9,336 nucleotides of DNA, from assembly GCA_945787595.1 (NCBI GenBank), contig CALZJV010000225.1, positions 1-9,336 on the forward strand. Direction: 5' to 3'. Numbering within the stretch: position 1 is the first letter of the stretch; each line of letters begins with the position of its first letter. Source of the DNA: an uncultured Desulfobacterales bacterium (GTDB lineage Bacteria; Desulfobacterota; Desulfobacteria; Desulfobacterales; JAFDCJ01). A program made the position numbers and the translations under genes. The notes under the pieces were generated by a model. It was not told the origin of the DNA, made no database searches, and worked only from the letters and a program-made list of their open reading frames with translations. This document shows positions 1-6,640 of the stretch, piece by piece.

Positions 1-324
1 GACCACATGAAAATGTGGAACGAGCCGCCGGATGCCTATGGCGCCATTGCCTATATGGCCAGCGATATTTTATTTCAGTCAGTCGAAAAAGCCGGCAGTT
101 TCGAAACCAAAGAAATCAGCAACGTTCTAAGCTCTTCTAAATTTCAAACCATTAAAGGCGAAGTATATTTCCGTGAAGATCATCAGATGGTCTCCAAATA
201 TCTCGCCTTTCTGGTCAAAGGCAAATCACCGGCCGCAAAAAAAGGAAAATGGGATGTCTTCGAGGTCGTCGGGTATTTTGGCGGCGATCAATCACTTCCT
301 TCTTTGAAATCCCTAGGCTACTAA
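1..324 (+). CDS. Branched-chain amino acid type ABC transporter substrate-binding protein, C-terminal end (partial)
   Basis: The reading frame is open from the first base and ends at TAA 322-324, so only about the last 107 residues are present. They look like the second lobe of a type I periplasmic binding protein (Peripla_BP_6/LivJ-LivK family): an EPPDAYGAIAYMASDIL segment like the family's 'P..a...Yda...l..Ai' helix, then SVEKAGSFETKEISNVL, then GEVYFREDHQMV, matching the usual 'G.v.Fd..g' strand. In this family the protein captures substrate in the periplasm and delivers it to the LivHM channel. The livG, livF, livM and livH homologues directly downstream support the call. ATGs at 7 and 13 are internal methionines, not starts, given the homology. 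The substrate cannot be inferred; the family also carries amides, ureas and aromatic or aliphatic acids. Confidence 0.85.
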   Translation, partial: DHMKMWNEPPDAYGAIAYMASDILFQSVEKAGSFETKEISNVLSSSKFQTIKGEVYFREDHQMVSKYLAFLVKGKSPAAKKGKWDVFEVVGYFGGDQSLPSLKSLGY

Positions 325-343
325 TCGAGAGGTAACTCCAATG

Positions 344-393
344 ATCGGTCCTGGCTGACGTTTCGGTTTTGAATAACGCTGGCCAGGGCCGGT
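344..393 (+). promoter_or_regulatory. Intercistronic stem-loop between binding protein and livG
   Basis: The arms at 346-355 (CGGTCCTGGC) and 382-391 (GCCAGGGCCG) pair over 10 bp with one G-T wobble. Weaker pairs extend the stem to 344-357 with 380-393, leaving a loop of about 22 bases. No T-run follows, so it is not a standard intrinsic terminator. It lies between the binding-protein stop and the livG start. In known transport operons such as malE-malF, structures at this position stabilise the upstream mRNA and let the binding protein be made in excess; that role here is inference. Confidence 0.55.
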
Positions 394-409
394 ATCCGAT
401 GAGAATAAA

Positions 410-1165
410 ATGGATAATTCAGAAATTTTGATAACCAAGGGCGTTACCAAAAATTTTGGTGATTTTACGGCCGTCAATAAGGTCGATTTCGAAATGAAAG
501 AGAACGAGGCCGTGGGAATCATAGGACCCAACGGAGCCGGCAAGACGACGTTATTAAATATTATTACCGGATATTACACGCCGGATAAGGGTGCTGTGTT
601 TTCCCAAGGATATGACATTACCAACCTGTCGCCTGAAAAGCGTGCGGCACTTAAAATCGCTCGTACCTTTCAGCTTGTTCATGTTTTTGATATTTTGAGC
701 GTTTTCGACAATGTGGCGCTTGCCTATTTCAGGGAAAAAAAAGGCAAAGCGCTGCCGCTTAGCATTTTTTCAAGCAGCCTGCATCAGTTCTCAATCGATC
801 AAAAAGTTCAAGAATGTTTGGAAATGTTTGAACTGGTTCATTTAATCGATGAAACGGTCGGAAATTTGCCTTTGGGAAGTAAAAAGCGGCTTGAGCTGGC
901 AATGGCCTTCGCAGCAGAACCGAAAGTACTATTACTGGATGAGCCGTTTGCCGGTTTAGGAGACCAGGAAGTGGATGAGATCGTTGGCGTATTAAAACGA
1001 TATGCCCACAACAAGACCATCCTCGTTGTGGAACACAAGGTATCGAAACTAACGGAATTCGTGGATCGGCTTGCCGTAATGCATGAAGGTCAGATCATTA
1101 GTTATGGTGAATGTGAAGAAACACTCAATGATCCAGAAGTCAGAAGATGTTATTGGAAAGTTTGA
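410..1165 (+). CDS. livG: Branched-chain amino acid type ABC transporter ATP-binding protein, LivG-like
   Basis: This is a 251-residue cytoplasmic ATPase subunit that would power the LivMH permease. Motifs run in order: Walker A GPNGAGKT at residues 39-46, Q-loop ARTFQ at 84-88, signature region LPLGSKKRLELA at 153-164, Walker B VLLLDEP at 173-179 followed by FAGL, and switch histidine in VVEH at 206-209. The C-terminal part (VMHEGQIISYG...) is typical of LivG, and the length is normal. The signature is divergent: family members usually read close to LSYGxxRRLEIA. ATG at 410 is the only sensible start; the upstream ribosome site is poor (GAGA at 401-404), and in-frame stops at 356 and 371 exclude a longer protein. 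The symbol is assigned by family; orthology to E. coli livG is not shown. Confidence 0.9.
   Translation: MDNSEILITKGVTKNFGDFTAVNKVDFEMKENEAVGIIGPNGAGKTTLLNIITGYYTPDKGAVFSQGYDITNLSPEKRAALKIARTFQLVHVFDILSVFDNVALAYFREKKGKALPLSIFSSSLHQFSIDQKVQECLEMFELVHLIDETVGNLPLGSKKRLELAMAFAAEPKVLLLDEPFAGLGDQEVDEIVGVLKRYAHNKTILVVEHKVSKLTEFVDRLAVMHEGQIISYGECEETLNDPEVRRCYWKV
530..552 (+). repeat. 23-base exact direct repeat shared with 1314-1336 (Walker A codons of both ATPases)
   Basis: Bases 530-552 in the LivG-like gene and 1314-1336 in the LivF-like gene are identical over 23 bases and encode the NGAGKTT part of the Walker A motif. The protein match is expected from shared ancestry. Identity at every third codon position is more than the amino acids require, and the flanking sequence diverges at once on both sides. 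Confidence 0.85.
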
Positions 1166-1181
1166 AAATTAAAAAGAGGGA

Positions 1182-1886
1182 ATGATGGAGGATAAAGCCA
1201 ACGGAAAGATATTGGAGGTCAATGACCTTGATGTGTCTTACCAGAAATTAAGAATACTATTTCAGGTCTCCATGGATGTGAAAGCAGGTGAGGTGGTAGT
1301 GGTGGTTGGAAGAAACGGAGCCGGCAAGACGACGTTGTTTCGCACCATCGCCGGGTTTTTGAATCAGGACAGTGGATCCATCTTTTTCAAGGGTCAAAAT
1401 ATAGGAAACTTAAGGGCTTATGAAGTTGCACAACTGGGCGTTAAATATATTCAACAGGACAAACATGTTTTTTCGGATCTAACCGTTCAGGAAAATCTGG
1501 AACTTGGCAGCTATGCGACGAAAGATTACGACTGGGATAGCGTTCTGGACTATTTTCCTCAGTTAAAAGATATTTTGGATAGAAAAGGCGGGCACTTGAG
1601 CGGAGGGGAGCGGCAGATGCTTCTGATCGCCATGTCGCTGTTAGGTAACCCCGGGCTCGTATTGATGGATGAACCCACCGAAGGTCTGGCACCCCACGTG
1701 ATAACCGATTTGGGCCATACGTTTAAAAAAATCAGTGAGAAAACCACACTGGTCATCATCGAACAGAATCTACCGCTGACTGCAGAAGTCGCAGATCGCG
1801 TTTATGCCATGAAAGAAGGCAAGATTGTTTCGGAAATAAGAGACAAACAGGCAATTGAGAACCTCGATTTCGAAGCCTATCTGTGA
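1182..1886 (+). CDS. livF: Branched-chain amino acid type ABC transporter ATP-binding protein, LivF-like
   Basis: This is a 234-residue second ATPase subunit, the expected heterodimer partner of the LivG-like protein. It shows Walker A GRNGAGKT at residues 43-50, Q-loop region KYIQQDKHVFSDLTVQENL around 88-106, signature LSGGERQML at 139-147, and Walker B LVLMDEPTEGLAP at 159-171, where EGLAP is typical of LivF. At the switch position it has IIEQN (192-196) with Gln in place of His, which is normal for LivF. Two adjacent ATGs (1182 and 1185) compete. The purine-rich site AAAGAGGG ending at 1180 is only one base from the first and four from the second, so 1185 is at least as likely. The gene starts 16 bases after livG and overlaps the longest possible livM frame, consistent with one transcript. 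Confidence 0.92.
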   Translation: MMEDKANGKILEVNDLDVSYQKLRILFQVSMDVKAGEVVVVVGRNGAGKTTLFRTIAGFLNQDSGSIFFKGQNIGNLRAYEVAQLGVKYIQQDKHVFSDLTVQENLELGSYATKDYDWDSVLDYFPQLKDILDRKGGHLSGGERQMLLIAMSLLGNPGLVLMDEPTEGLAPHVITDLGHTFKKISEKTTLVIIEQNLPLTAEVADRVYAMKEGKIVSEIRDKQAIENLDFEAYL

Positions 1887-1932
1887 TGAGATTTCTAAAT
1901 TGCGAAAACAATTGAGACCTTGGGGGCACAGC

Positions 1933-2892
1933 ATGGGAAGAGTTATTAGAGCAAGTTACGGTCCTCTGGTACTGGTATTCTTTTTTTTGTTGGCGAGATA
2001 TATTTTCCCGAACAAAATGACATTTATCATCGAACTGGCCATATTCAGTATTTATGTGATGGGCAATAATATTCTCTATGGATATCTCGGGATGGTGTCG
2101 TTCGGGCAACCCTTTTACTTGGGCGTCGGAGCCTATGCAACAGCGATCTATCTGGCGCATCTTGGCGCGAATCCTTTGATCGGTATGCTCTGCGGCCTCA
2201 TCGCAGGTCTTGTGACGGGCCTGGTTCTGGGACCCGCTTTTATAAGACTGCGGGGGGATTATTTTGCCCTCATAAATGCGGCCACCTGTGCCATCGGGAT
2301 GTTTACAATCGAAAAGCTCTTATTGCCGATCACCCGTGGGGACGATGGATTATGGTACCGATCCCGGATGAGCCAGATTCCTTTTTTGGATATTCGCATG
2401 CCGGACAAATTTTTCATTTTTGCCCTGGCGATTTTTTTGATCGTCTTAATCCTTTACAATTTTATGGATAAATCTGCCTTGGGAGTTTCTTTTCGCGCTA
2501 TCAAAGTCAATGAAAGTAAAATGAAATTTTTGGGTTATGACACCTTTAAAATCAGATGGATCGGGTTCAGTTTGGCCTCTATTCTGTCTGCTTTGGCAGG
2601 TTCGCTTTATGCAATTAATTTCGGGTTCGTTAATCCAAGTCTGGCAGAACCTCATCGAGCTGCTGAAGTGCTGGTTGCCACCCTTATCGGCGGTGCCGGA
2701 ACCGTCTTCGGGCCCTTTTTTGGAACGTTGGCGTTTTTAGGTATCAAGGATTTGGTCAGCCGCTATATCGCGCATTGGGAACTGGCGGTGGGAATTCTGA
2801 CGCTGTTGGTTCTATTTAGATTCTCAAAAGGAATCTGGGGCAATACCGAAGCCATCATTAATGAAAAATTTGGTAAAAAAAGAAGCGGGTAA
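1933..2892 (+). CDS. livM: Branched-chain amino acid type ABC transporter permease, LivM-like
   Basis: This is an inner-membrane permease of 319 residues if it starts at ATG 1933, with many long hydrophobic segments. LivM landmarks (numbered from this start) are GMVSFGQPFYLGVGAYA near 53-69, matching the family's 'GhlSLGqa.f.giGAY'; the cytoplasmic ATPase-contact loop RAIKVNE at 188-194 followed by KFLGYDTFKIRWIGF; and LIGGAGTVFGPFFG at 251-264. I chose 1933 because GGGGG at 1922-1926 sits six bases before it and the membrane segment LVLVFFFLLA follows soon after a short basic N-terminus. The frame stays open upstream to a TTG at 1855, which would overlap livF; TTG 1900 or 1912 are alternatives, and those residues look like read-through of livF sequence. 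It pairs with the LivH-like permease. Confidence 0.88.
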   Translation: MGRVIRASYGPLVLVFFFLLARYIFPNKMTFIIELAIFSIYVMGNNILYGYLGMVSFGQPFYLGVGAYATAIYLAHLGANPLIGMLCGLIAGLVTGLVLGPAFIRLRGDYFALINAATCAIGMFTIEKLLLPITRGDDGLWYRSRMSQIPFLDIRMPDKFFIFALAIFLIVLILYNFMDKSALGVSFRAIKVNESKMKFLGYDTFKIRWIGFSLASILSALAGSLYAINFGFVNPSLAEPHRAAEVLVATLIGGAGTVFGPFFGTLAFLGIKDLVSRYIAHWELAVGILTLLVLFRFSKGIWGNTEAIINEKFGKKRSG

Positions 2893-2958
2893 TGGAAGAA
2901 CTACTAGCAGACAAAGCGTCAACCTAATAGTTAATCAGAATAAAAGGGACAGACAATC

Positions 2959-3840
2959 ATGAACATCGATTTATTGTTGCCGTCGATTTTTTTTGGACTG
3001 AGCATCAGTGGTATTCTATTTTTGGTGTCTCTGGGAATATCCATCGGTTTCGGTCTTATGCGTATCATCAATATGGAGCAGATGGTCTACTACACCTTCG
3101 GGGCTTATATGACGTATACCATGGTGTCCGCCACGGGTAGTTTTTTGCTGGGAATCGTCGCGGGGATACTGGTGGCGGCCTTTCTTGGACTTCTCGTCGA
3201 AACCCAGCTGCTACGCAGGGTCTACGGCAAAGAATTAATGTTCACCATGGTGGTGACCTTCAGTGTATTTTTGATCGGAATCGGCATTATACAGTACACC
3301 TGGGGTCTTAATCCAAAGCCCGTATCATCGCCTATCCATACCATGGTTTCGATACTTGGTGTTCGAATGCCCCTGTACAGGCTCTTCATCATAGCGGTCG
3401 CGTCCGTCGTATATGTCCTGATTCAAGTTATGCTCACCAAAACGATCATCGGTAAAGCGATTCGCGCCGGTATCGAAAACCCGGATCAGGTGCAAGGACT
3501 GGGAATAAATATCCGCCGCATCTTTACCCTGACTTTTGTCGTGGCAAGTGGGTTGGCTGGTTTGGGTGGGTGCCTGAACGCCCCGCTAACGATGACCGGC
3601 CCGTACATGGGGTTTGATATGCTTCTTTTCGCATTTATCACCGTAATATTAGGCGGCCTGGGAAGCATTAAAGGCACGCTGGTGTCCGCCCTGATTATGG
3701 GTCAAGTCATCTCTGTCGGGGGAACCATCTGGTCTCCGCTGGCGTTTGTGGCTCCCTTTATCGTCATGTTTTGCGTGATCTTATGGCGCCCTACCGGTCT
3801 TTTTGGTGTAACAGGAAAAGCCTTCGGCTTTCAAGAATAA
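2959..3840 (+). CDS. livH: Branched-chain amino acid type ABC transporter permease, LivH-like
   Basis: This is a polytopic inner-membrane protein of 293 residues, last gene of the ABC group. Family features are the N-terminal FGLSISGILFLVSLGISIGF segment, the ATPase-contact loop GKAIRAGIENPDQVQGLGI at 165-183 followed by FVVASGLAGLGG, the VILGGLGSIKGTLVSA segment at 229-244, and a C-terminal LWRPTGLFG at 275-283. The motif that normally reads NFAHG after the first membrane segment is NMEQM here (38-42). The start is ATG 2959 with AAAAGGGA about ten bases upstream. Gene order (binding protein, G, F, M, H) differs from the K-H-M-G-F order of E. coli, but rearranged liv operons are common. A 66-base gap separates it from livM. 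Confidence 0.9.
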   Translation: MNIDLLLPSIFFGLSISGILFLVSLGISIGFGLMRIINMEQMVYYTFGAYMTYTMVSATGSFLLGIVAGILVAAFLGLLVETQLLRRVYGKELMFTMVVTFSVFLIGIGIIQYTWGLNPKPVSSPIHTMVSILGVRMPLYRLFIIAVASVVYVLIQVMLTKTIIGKAIRAGIENPDQVQGLGINIRRIFTLTFVVASGLAGLGGCLNAPLTMTGPYMGFDMLLFAFITVILGGLGSIKGTLVSALIMGQVISVGGTIWSPLAFVAPFIVMFCVILWRPTGLFGVTGKAFGFQE

Positions 3841-3867
3841 CTAAAAGGAATATCTATTCATAACAAA

Positions 3868-3874
3868 GTATTAC
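3868..3874. promoter_or_regulatory. Candidate GT-N3-AC half-palindrome upstream of gntR
   Basis: GTATTAC lies in the 75-base gap before the GntR-family gene and has the GT...AC symmetry common in FadR/FCD operators. It is a very short match in AT-rich DNA, so the call is weak. If real it would suggest autoregulation. Confidence 0.18.
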
Positions 3875-3915
3875 ATTTTTTTACACGTCAAGCCAATCAA
3901 TAAAGAAGGAATTAA

Positions 3916-4653
3916 GTGCGCGAAAATAAATCACTCTTAAAACCAATGCAGAAGGTACTCGTTTCCGATGAGATTATTGAACAAATAAAAAACCTCATCC
4001 TGGAAGGAAAATTGAGACCCGGCGACCAGTTGCCATCTGAGACCAAAATGGCCTCCCAGATGAAGGTTGGACGCAGCACCATCAGAGAAGCCTTAAAAGT
4101 TCTGATTCATTTAGGATTTATCGAAAGAATGAATAAGGTGGCCGTTATTTCTGATCGGATACAGGAAACAGTCTCGCCGCAGGATATCGTCGAGCGGTTT
4201 AAAAAGCAGCGTAATGTATTAGACATGATCGAATTTCGCAAAATCATCGAGCCGGATATGGCCAGTCTGGCGGCAATCAGAGCCGACAAAATGGATATAT
4301 CTTTACTCCAAAAAGATGTTGATGCGATGACAGAATATAAGGATGATCCCGAGGCTTTTTTAAAATACGATCATCATTTTCATTTGCATATCGCTCAGGG
4401 AGCCAAAAACCAAATTTTAATCGAAGTTATCCGCGGAATTCAGGACATCCTGGAAAAAACCCAAGGGCACATCATTCGGAAAAGCACCACCATTTCTGAA
4501 CGGTCCCTTGAATTCCATCGAAATATTCTTAATGCCATCAAGAATAGCAAATCCGAATTGGCCCGCAACAAGATGCATGACCATCTTCTAGATATTGAAA
4601 AAGAAGTATACACGATTTTGAAGCAAGACAACATCACAGAAAATGTAGATTGA
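3916..4653 (+). CDS. GntR-family transcriptional regulator, FadR/FCD subfamily
   Basis: This is a 245-residue DNA-binding regulator. Residues about 12-80 form the GntR winged helix-turn-helix: IKNLILEGKLRPGDQLPSE, then VGRSTIREALKVL (51-63) and LGFIE. Residues about 100-228 form an all-helical FCD ligand domain with IEFRKIIEPDMASLAA at 105-120. The residues expected to bind a metal and a carboxylate ligand are in place: D152 and H156 (in YDHHFH), H201 and H223. FCD regulators usually sense small carboxylates or sugar acids and repress nearby catabolic and transport genes. The start is GTG 3916, five bases after AAGAAGGA (3903-3910), a good site; no ATG precedes the HTH. The stop abuts the decayed dehydrogenase. 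Its position between the liv-type operon and the dehydrogenase block makes either or both plausible targets. Confidence 0.92.
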   Translation: MRENKSLLKPMQKVLVSDEIIEQIKNLILEGKLRPGDQLPSETKMASQMKVGRSTIREALKVLIHLGFIERMNKVAVISDRIQETVSPQDIVERFKKQRNVLDMIEFRKIIEPDMASLAAIRADKMDISLLQKDVDAMTEYKDDPEAFLKYDHHFHLHIAQGAKNQILIEVIRGIQDILEKTQGHIIRKSTTISERSLEFHRNILNAIKNSKSELARNKMHDHLLDIEKEVYTILKQDNITENVD

Positions 4654-5327
4654 AAACGGCTAGAAATAGGGGGATTCCTTTGGAAATTCCAGATTCGGTC
4701 GATTTTAAAGAGGCTGCATTAATCACCAACCTAGGTTGCGTGCTTTACGGCTTTGAAACCATCGGCGGCTATGTGGTCGGAGATCAGGTTGTGGTGATCG
4801 GACCGGGACCGTTAGGGCTAATTTCGGTAGCAGTGGCAAAAGCACTATGCGCTGGTAACGTCGTACTTGTTGGAACCAGGGATTCCAGGCTTGAAGCAGG
4901 CCTGGCAATGGGAGCCGACCGGGTTATTAATGTGAATAATGAAGATCCAAAGACCGCTGTGATGGATGAAACTCACGGTTTGGGTGCGGATATCGTCATC
5001 GAATCGTCGGGCAATAAAAATGGTCCGCAAACAGCGATTGAGATGGCTAAAAGGATGGGTAAGATATTGCTTCTTGGGTTTCCCGACGGGTCGGTGAATG
5101 CAAATTTTTCAGCCCTCGGCAAAGACAACAAGTCCATTTAGACGGTCCGCGGTGAAGGCTGGGCTAATGTCGCACGGGCCATCTCCCTACTGGAGTCGGG
5201 TCGCATTACCTTGAAACAATTAGCCACGCATTCATTCCGCTTGAATGAAATCGAAAAAGCCTTTAATACTTTTACCCAGCGCATAGGCGGCGCTATAAAA
5301 GTCATTGTCAAACCGAATACAGAATAA
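4650..5327 (+). pseudogene. Zinc-type alcohol dehydrogenase (MDR family) remnant: N-terminal domain missing, in-frame TAG
   Basis: The frame encodes the Rossmann half of a medium-chain dehydrogenase: PDSVDFKEAALITNLGCVLYG, the nucleotide-binding GPGPLG at about residues 51-56, AMGADRVINV, GLGADIVIESSG, and MAKRMGKILLLGF. A TAG at 5139-5141 interrupts it, but family-like sequence continues in the same frame (TVRGEGWANVARAISLLESG ... LNEIEKAFNTF ... GAIKVIV) to TAA 5325-5327. Roughly 110-130 N-terminal residues normally holding the GroES-like fold and catalytic zinc ligands are absent; the preceding DNA is the intact gntR C-terminus. The two defects make this most likely a pseudogene formed by deletion plus a nonsense change. 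TTG 4680, six bases after AGGGGG (4668-4673), could still start a truncated product. Recoding of TAG is less likely because the catalytic domain is gone. Confidence 0.85.
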
Positions 5328-5386
5328 TTGTACCATCGAATTCAGGTGAGTAATTTTTTCAGGGAAAGGAGAACCCCGGAGGGTTT

Positions 5387-6604
5387 ATGGACAAAACCAT
5401 CCTTTTAATTGCAACCTTTGATACCAAGGAATCAGAGGCTATTTTTTTGAAAGAAAAAATTGAATCCCGCGGATATAAGGTGCTCACCCTGGATGCCGGA
5501 ATTTTGGATTCAACTCTGGTTTTGGCAGATGTAGACCGGCAGACGGTTGCCAATCGCGGCGGAATGTCTATAGAAGAGGCTTTAGCTACTGGTGACAAGG
5601 GCACCTGTATTGCCAACATGGTCCGTGGCGCTGAAGCACTTTGCCAGGAGCTATACGAAAAAGAGCTTTTTCATGGTGTTGTTGCCATCGGCGGAGGTCA
5701 AGGAACCGATATAGGATGTACGGCCATGCGTAGTTTACCGACCGGGGTCCCAAAGCTGATGGTTTCAACGGTTGCTTCGGGACGCGCCACATTTGGTCCT
5801 TTTGTCGGAACCAAAGACATCACCATGATGCACTCAGTGGCGGATATACAGGGACTCAACTTTTTAACCAAGCGTATATTAAAAAATGCCGCTGGTGCCA
5901 TCTGCGGAATGGTCGAAAACTTCGGCAGGGAAATCTTTAAATCCCAGGGTACGCCTGTTGCGATGTCGATGCTGGGCACAACGACCCCCGGGGCATTGCG
6001 TTGCAAGAAATTATTGGAAAACAAGGGATTTGAAGTGGTCTCATTTCACCAGAACGGCACAGGCGGCATCGCCATGGAGGATATGATTCGCAATGGCTAT
6101 TTTAAAGGCGCACTGGACTTGAATCTGCATGAGATCGGTGATCGTTTTGCGGGCGGGTTACATGGAGCAATCCGCGAAGATCGCTTAGAAGCAGCAGGGG
6201 ACATGGGCATTCCTCAAGTCGTTGCGCCGGGAAGTATCAACTATCAAGTTCTCGGACCTTTGGACAGTCTTTCGCCCGAGATGAAAGCCCGAAAACTCAT
6301 CGTTCATAATTCTTATTTAACCCTGGTTCGGTTAACTCCTGAGGAACTTTCCGGGATCGGAAGCCTGGTTGGCGAAAAGTTAAATCGTGCCAAGGGACCG
6401 ACACAAGTATTCATACCGTTGAGAGGATTTTCATTTCCGGACCGGGAAAATATGTCCCATTGGGAACCGGAGGGCAACCAGGCCTTTATCGATGCTATCA
6501 AGGCCAATTTAAACTCGAACATACCGCTTATCGAACTGGATGCTCATATCAACGATCCTGAATTTATCGATGCGCTGACGGACAGGTTTCTTGAATTAAT
6601 ATAA
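5387..6604 (+). CDS. UPF0261 / Tm-1-like ATP-binding domain protein
   Basis: The 405 residues are normal length for the UPF0261 family, whose namesake is the N-terminal domain of the tomato antiviral protein Tm-1, which binds ATP. Recognisable segments are LLIATFDTKESEAIFLKEKI at the start (family 'G..DTKg.E..fl'), VVAIGGGQGTDIG at about 98-110, VPKLMVSTVASG at 121-132, SMLGTTTPG at 194-202, FHQNGTGGIAME at 220-231, PGSINY at 281-286, VHNSYLTLVRLTPEE at 306-320, and FIPLRGFSFPD at 342-352. No signal peptide is seen, so it should be cytoplasmic. ATG 5387 follows GGAGGG (5378-5383) with short spacing; AAGGAG lies further up. The bacterial function is not established; by context it likely acts in the same catabolic route as the SDR 36 bases downstream. 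Confidence 0.88.
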   Translation: MDKTILLIATFDTKESEAIFLKEKIESRGYKVLTLDAGILDSTLVLADVDRQTVANRGGMSIEEALATGDKGTCIANMVRGAEALCQELYEKELFHGVVAIGGGQGTDIGCTAMRSLPTGVPKLMVSTVASGRATFGPFVGTKDITMMHSVADIQGLNFLTKRILKNAAGAICGMVENFGREIFKSQGTPVAMSMLGTTTPGALRCKKLLENKGFEVVSFHQNGTGGIAMEDMIRNGYFKGALDLNLHEIGDRFAGGLHGAIREDRLEAAGDMGIPQVVAPGSINYQVLGPLDSLSPEMKARKLIVHNSYLTLVRLTPEELSGIGSLVGEKLNRAKGPTQVFIPLRGFSFPDRENMSHWEPEGNQAFIDAIKANLNSNIPLIELDAHINDPEFIDALTDRFLELI

Positions 6605-6640
6605 GGACATATAATCGCAAACAAATTCGAGGAATGAATC

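Noticed and set aside
1855..1932. N-terminal extension of the LivM-like protein from TTG 1855
   Set aside because: It would overlap livF, has no ribosome site in front, and encodes no LivM-like sequence; ATG 1933 is a better start.
1756..2160. 134-codon open frame on the minus strand over the livF-livM junction
   Set aside because: Antisense to two conserved genes; composition is not protein-like for any family I recognise.
2892..2927. 11-codon frame MEELLADKAST after livM overlapping its stop (TAATG)
   Set aside because: Too short to judge, no conserved feature, and livH has its own ribosome site downstream.
5139..5141. TAG read as pyrrolysine in the dehydrogenase
   Set aside because: The upstream catalytic domain is also missing, so simple pseudogene decay explains both defects; kept only as an alternative to test.
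5698..6024. 108-codon open frame on the minus strand
   Set aside because: Fully antisense to the well-supported UPF0261 gene; no domain-like pattern.
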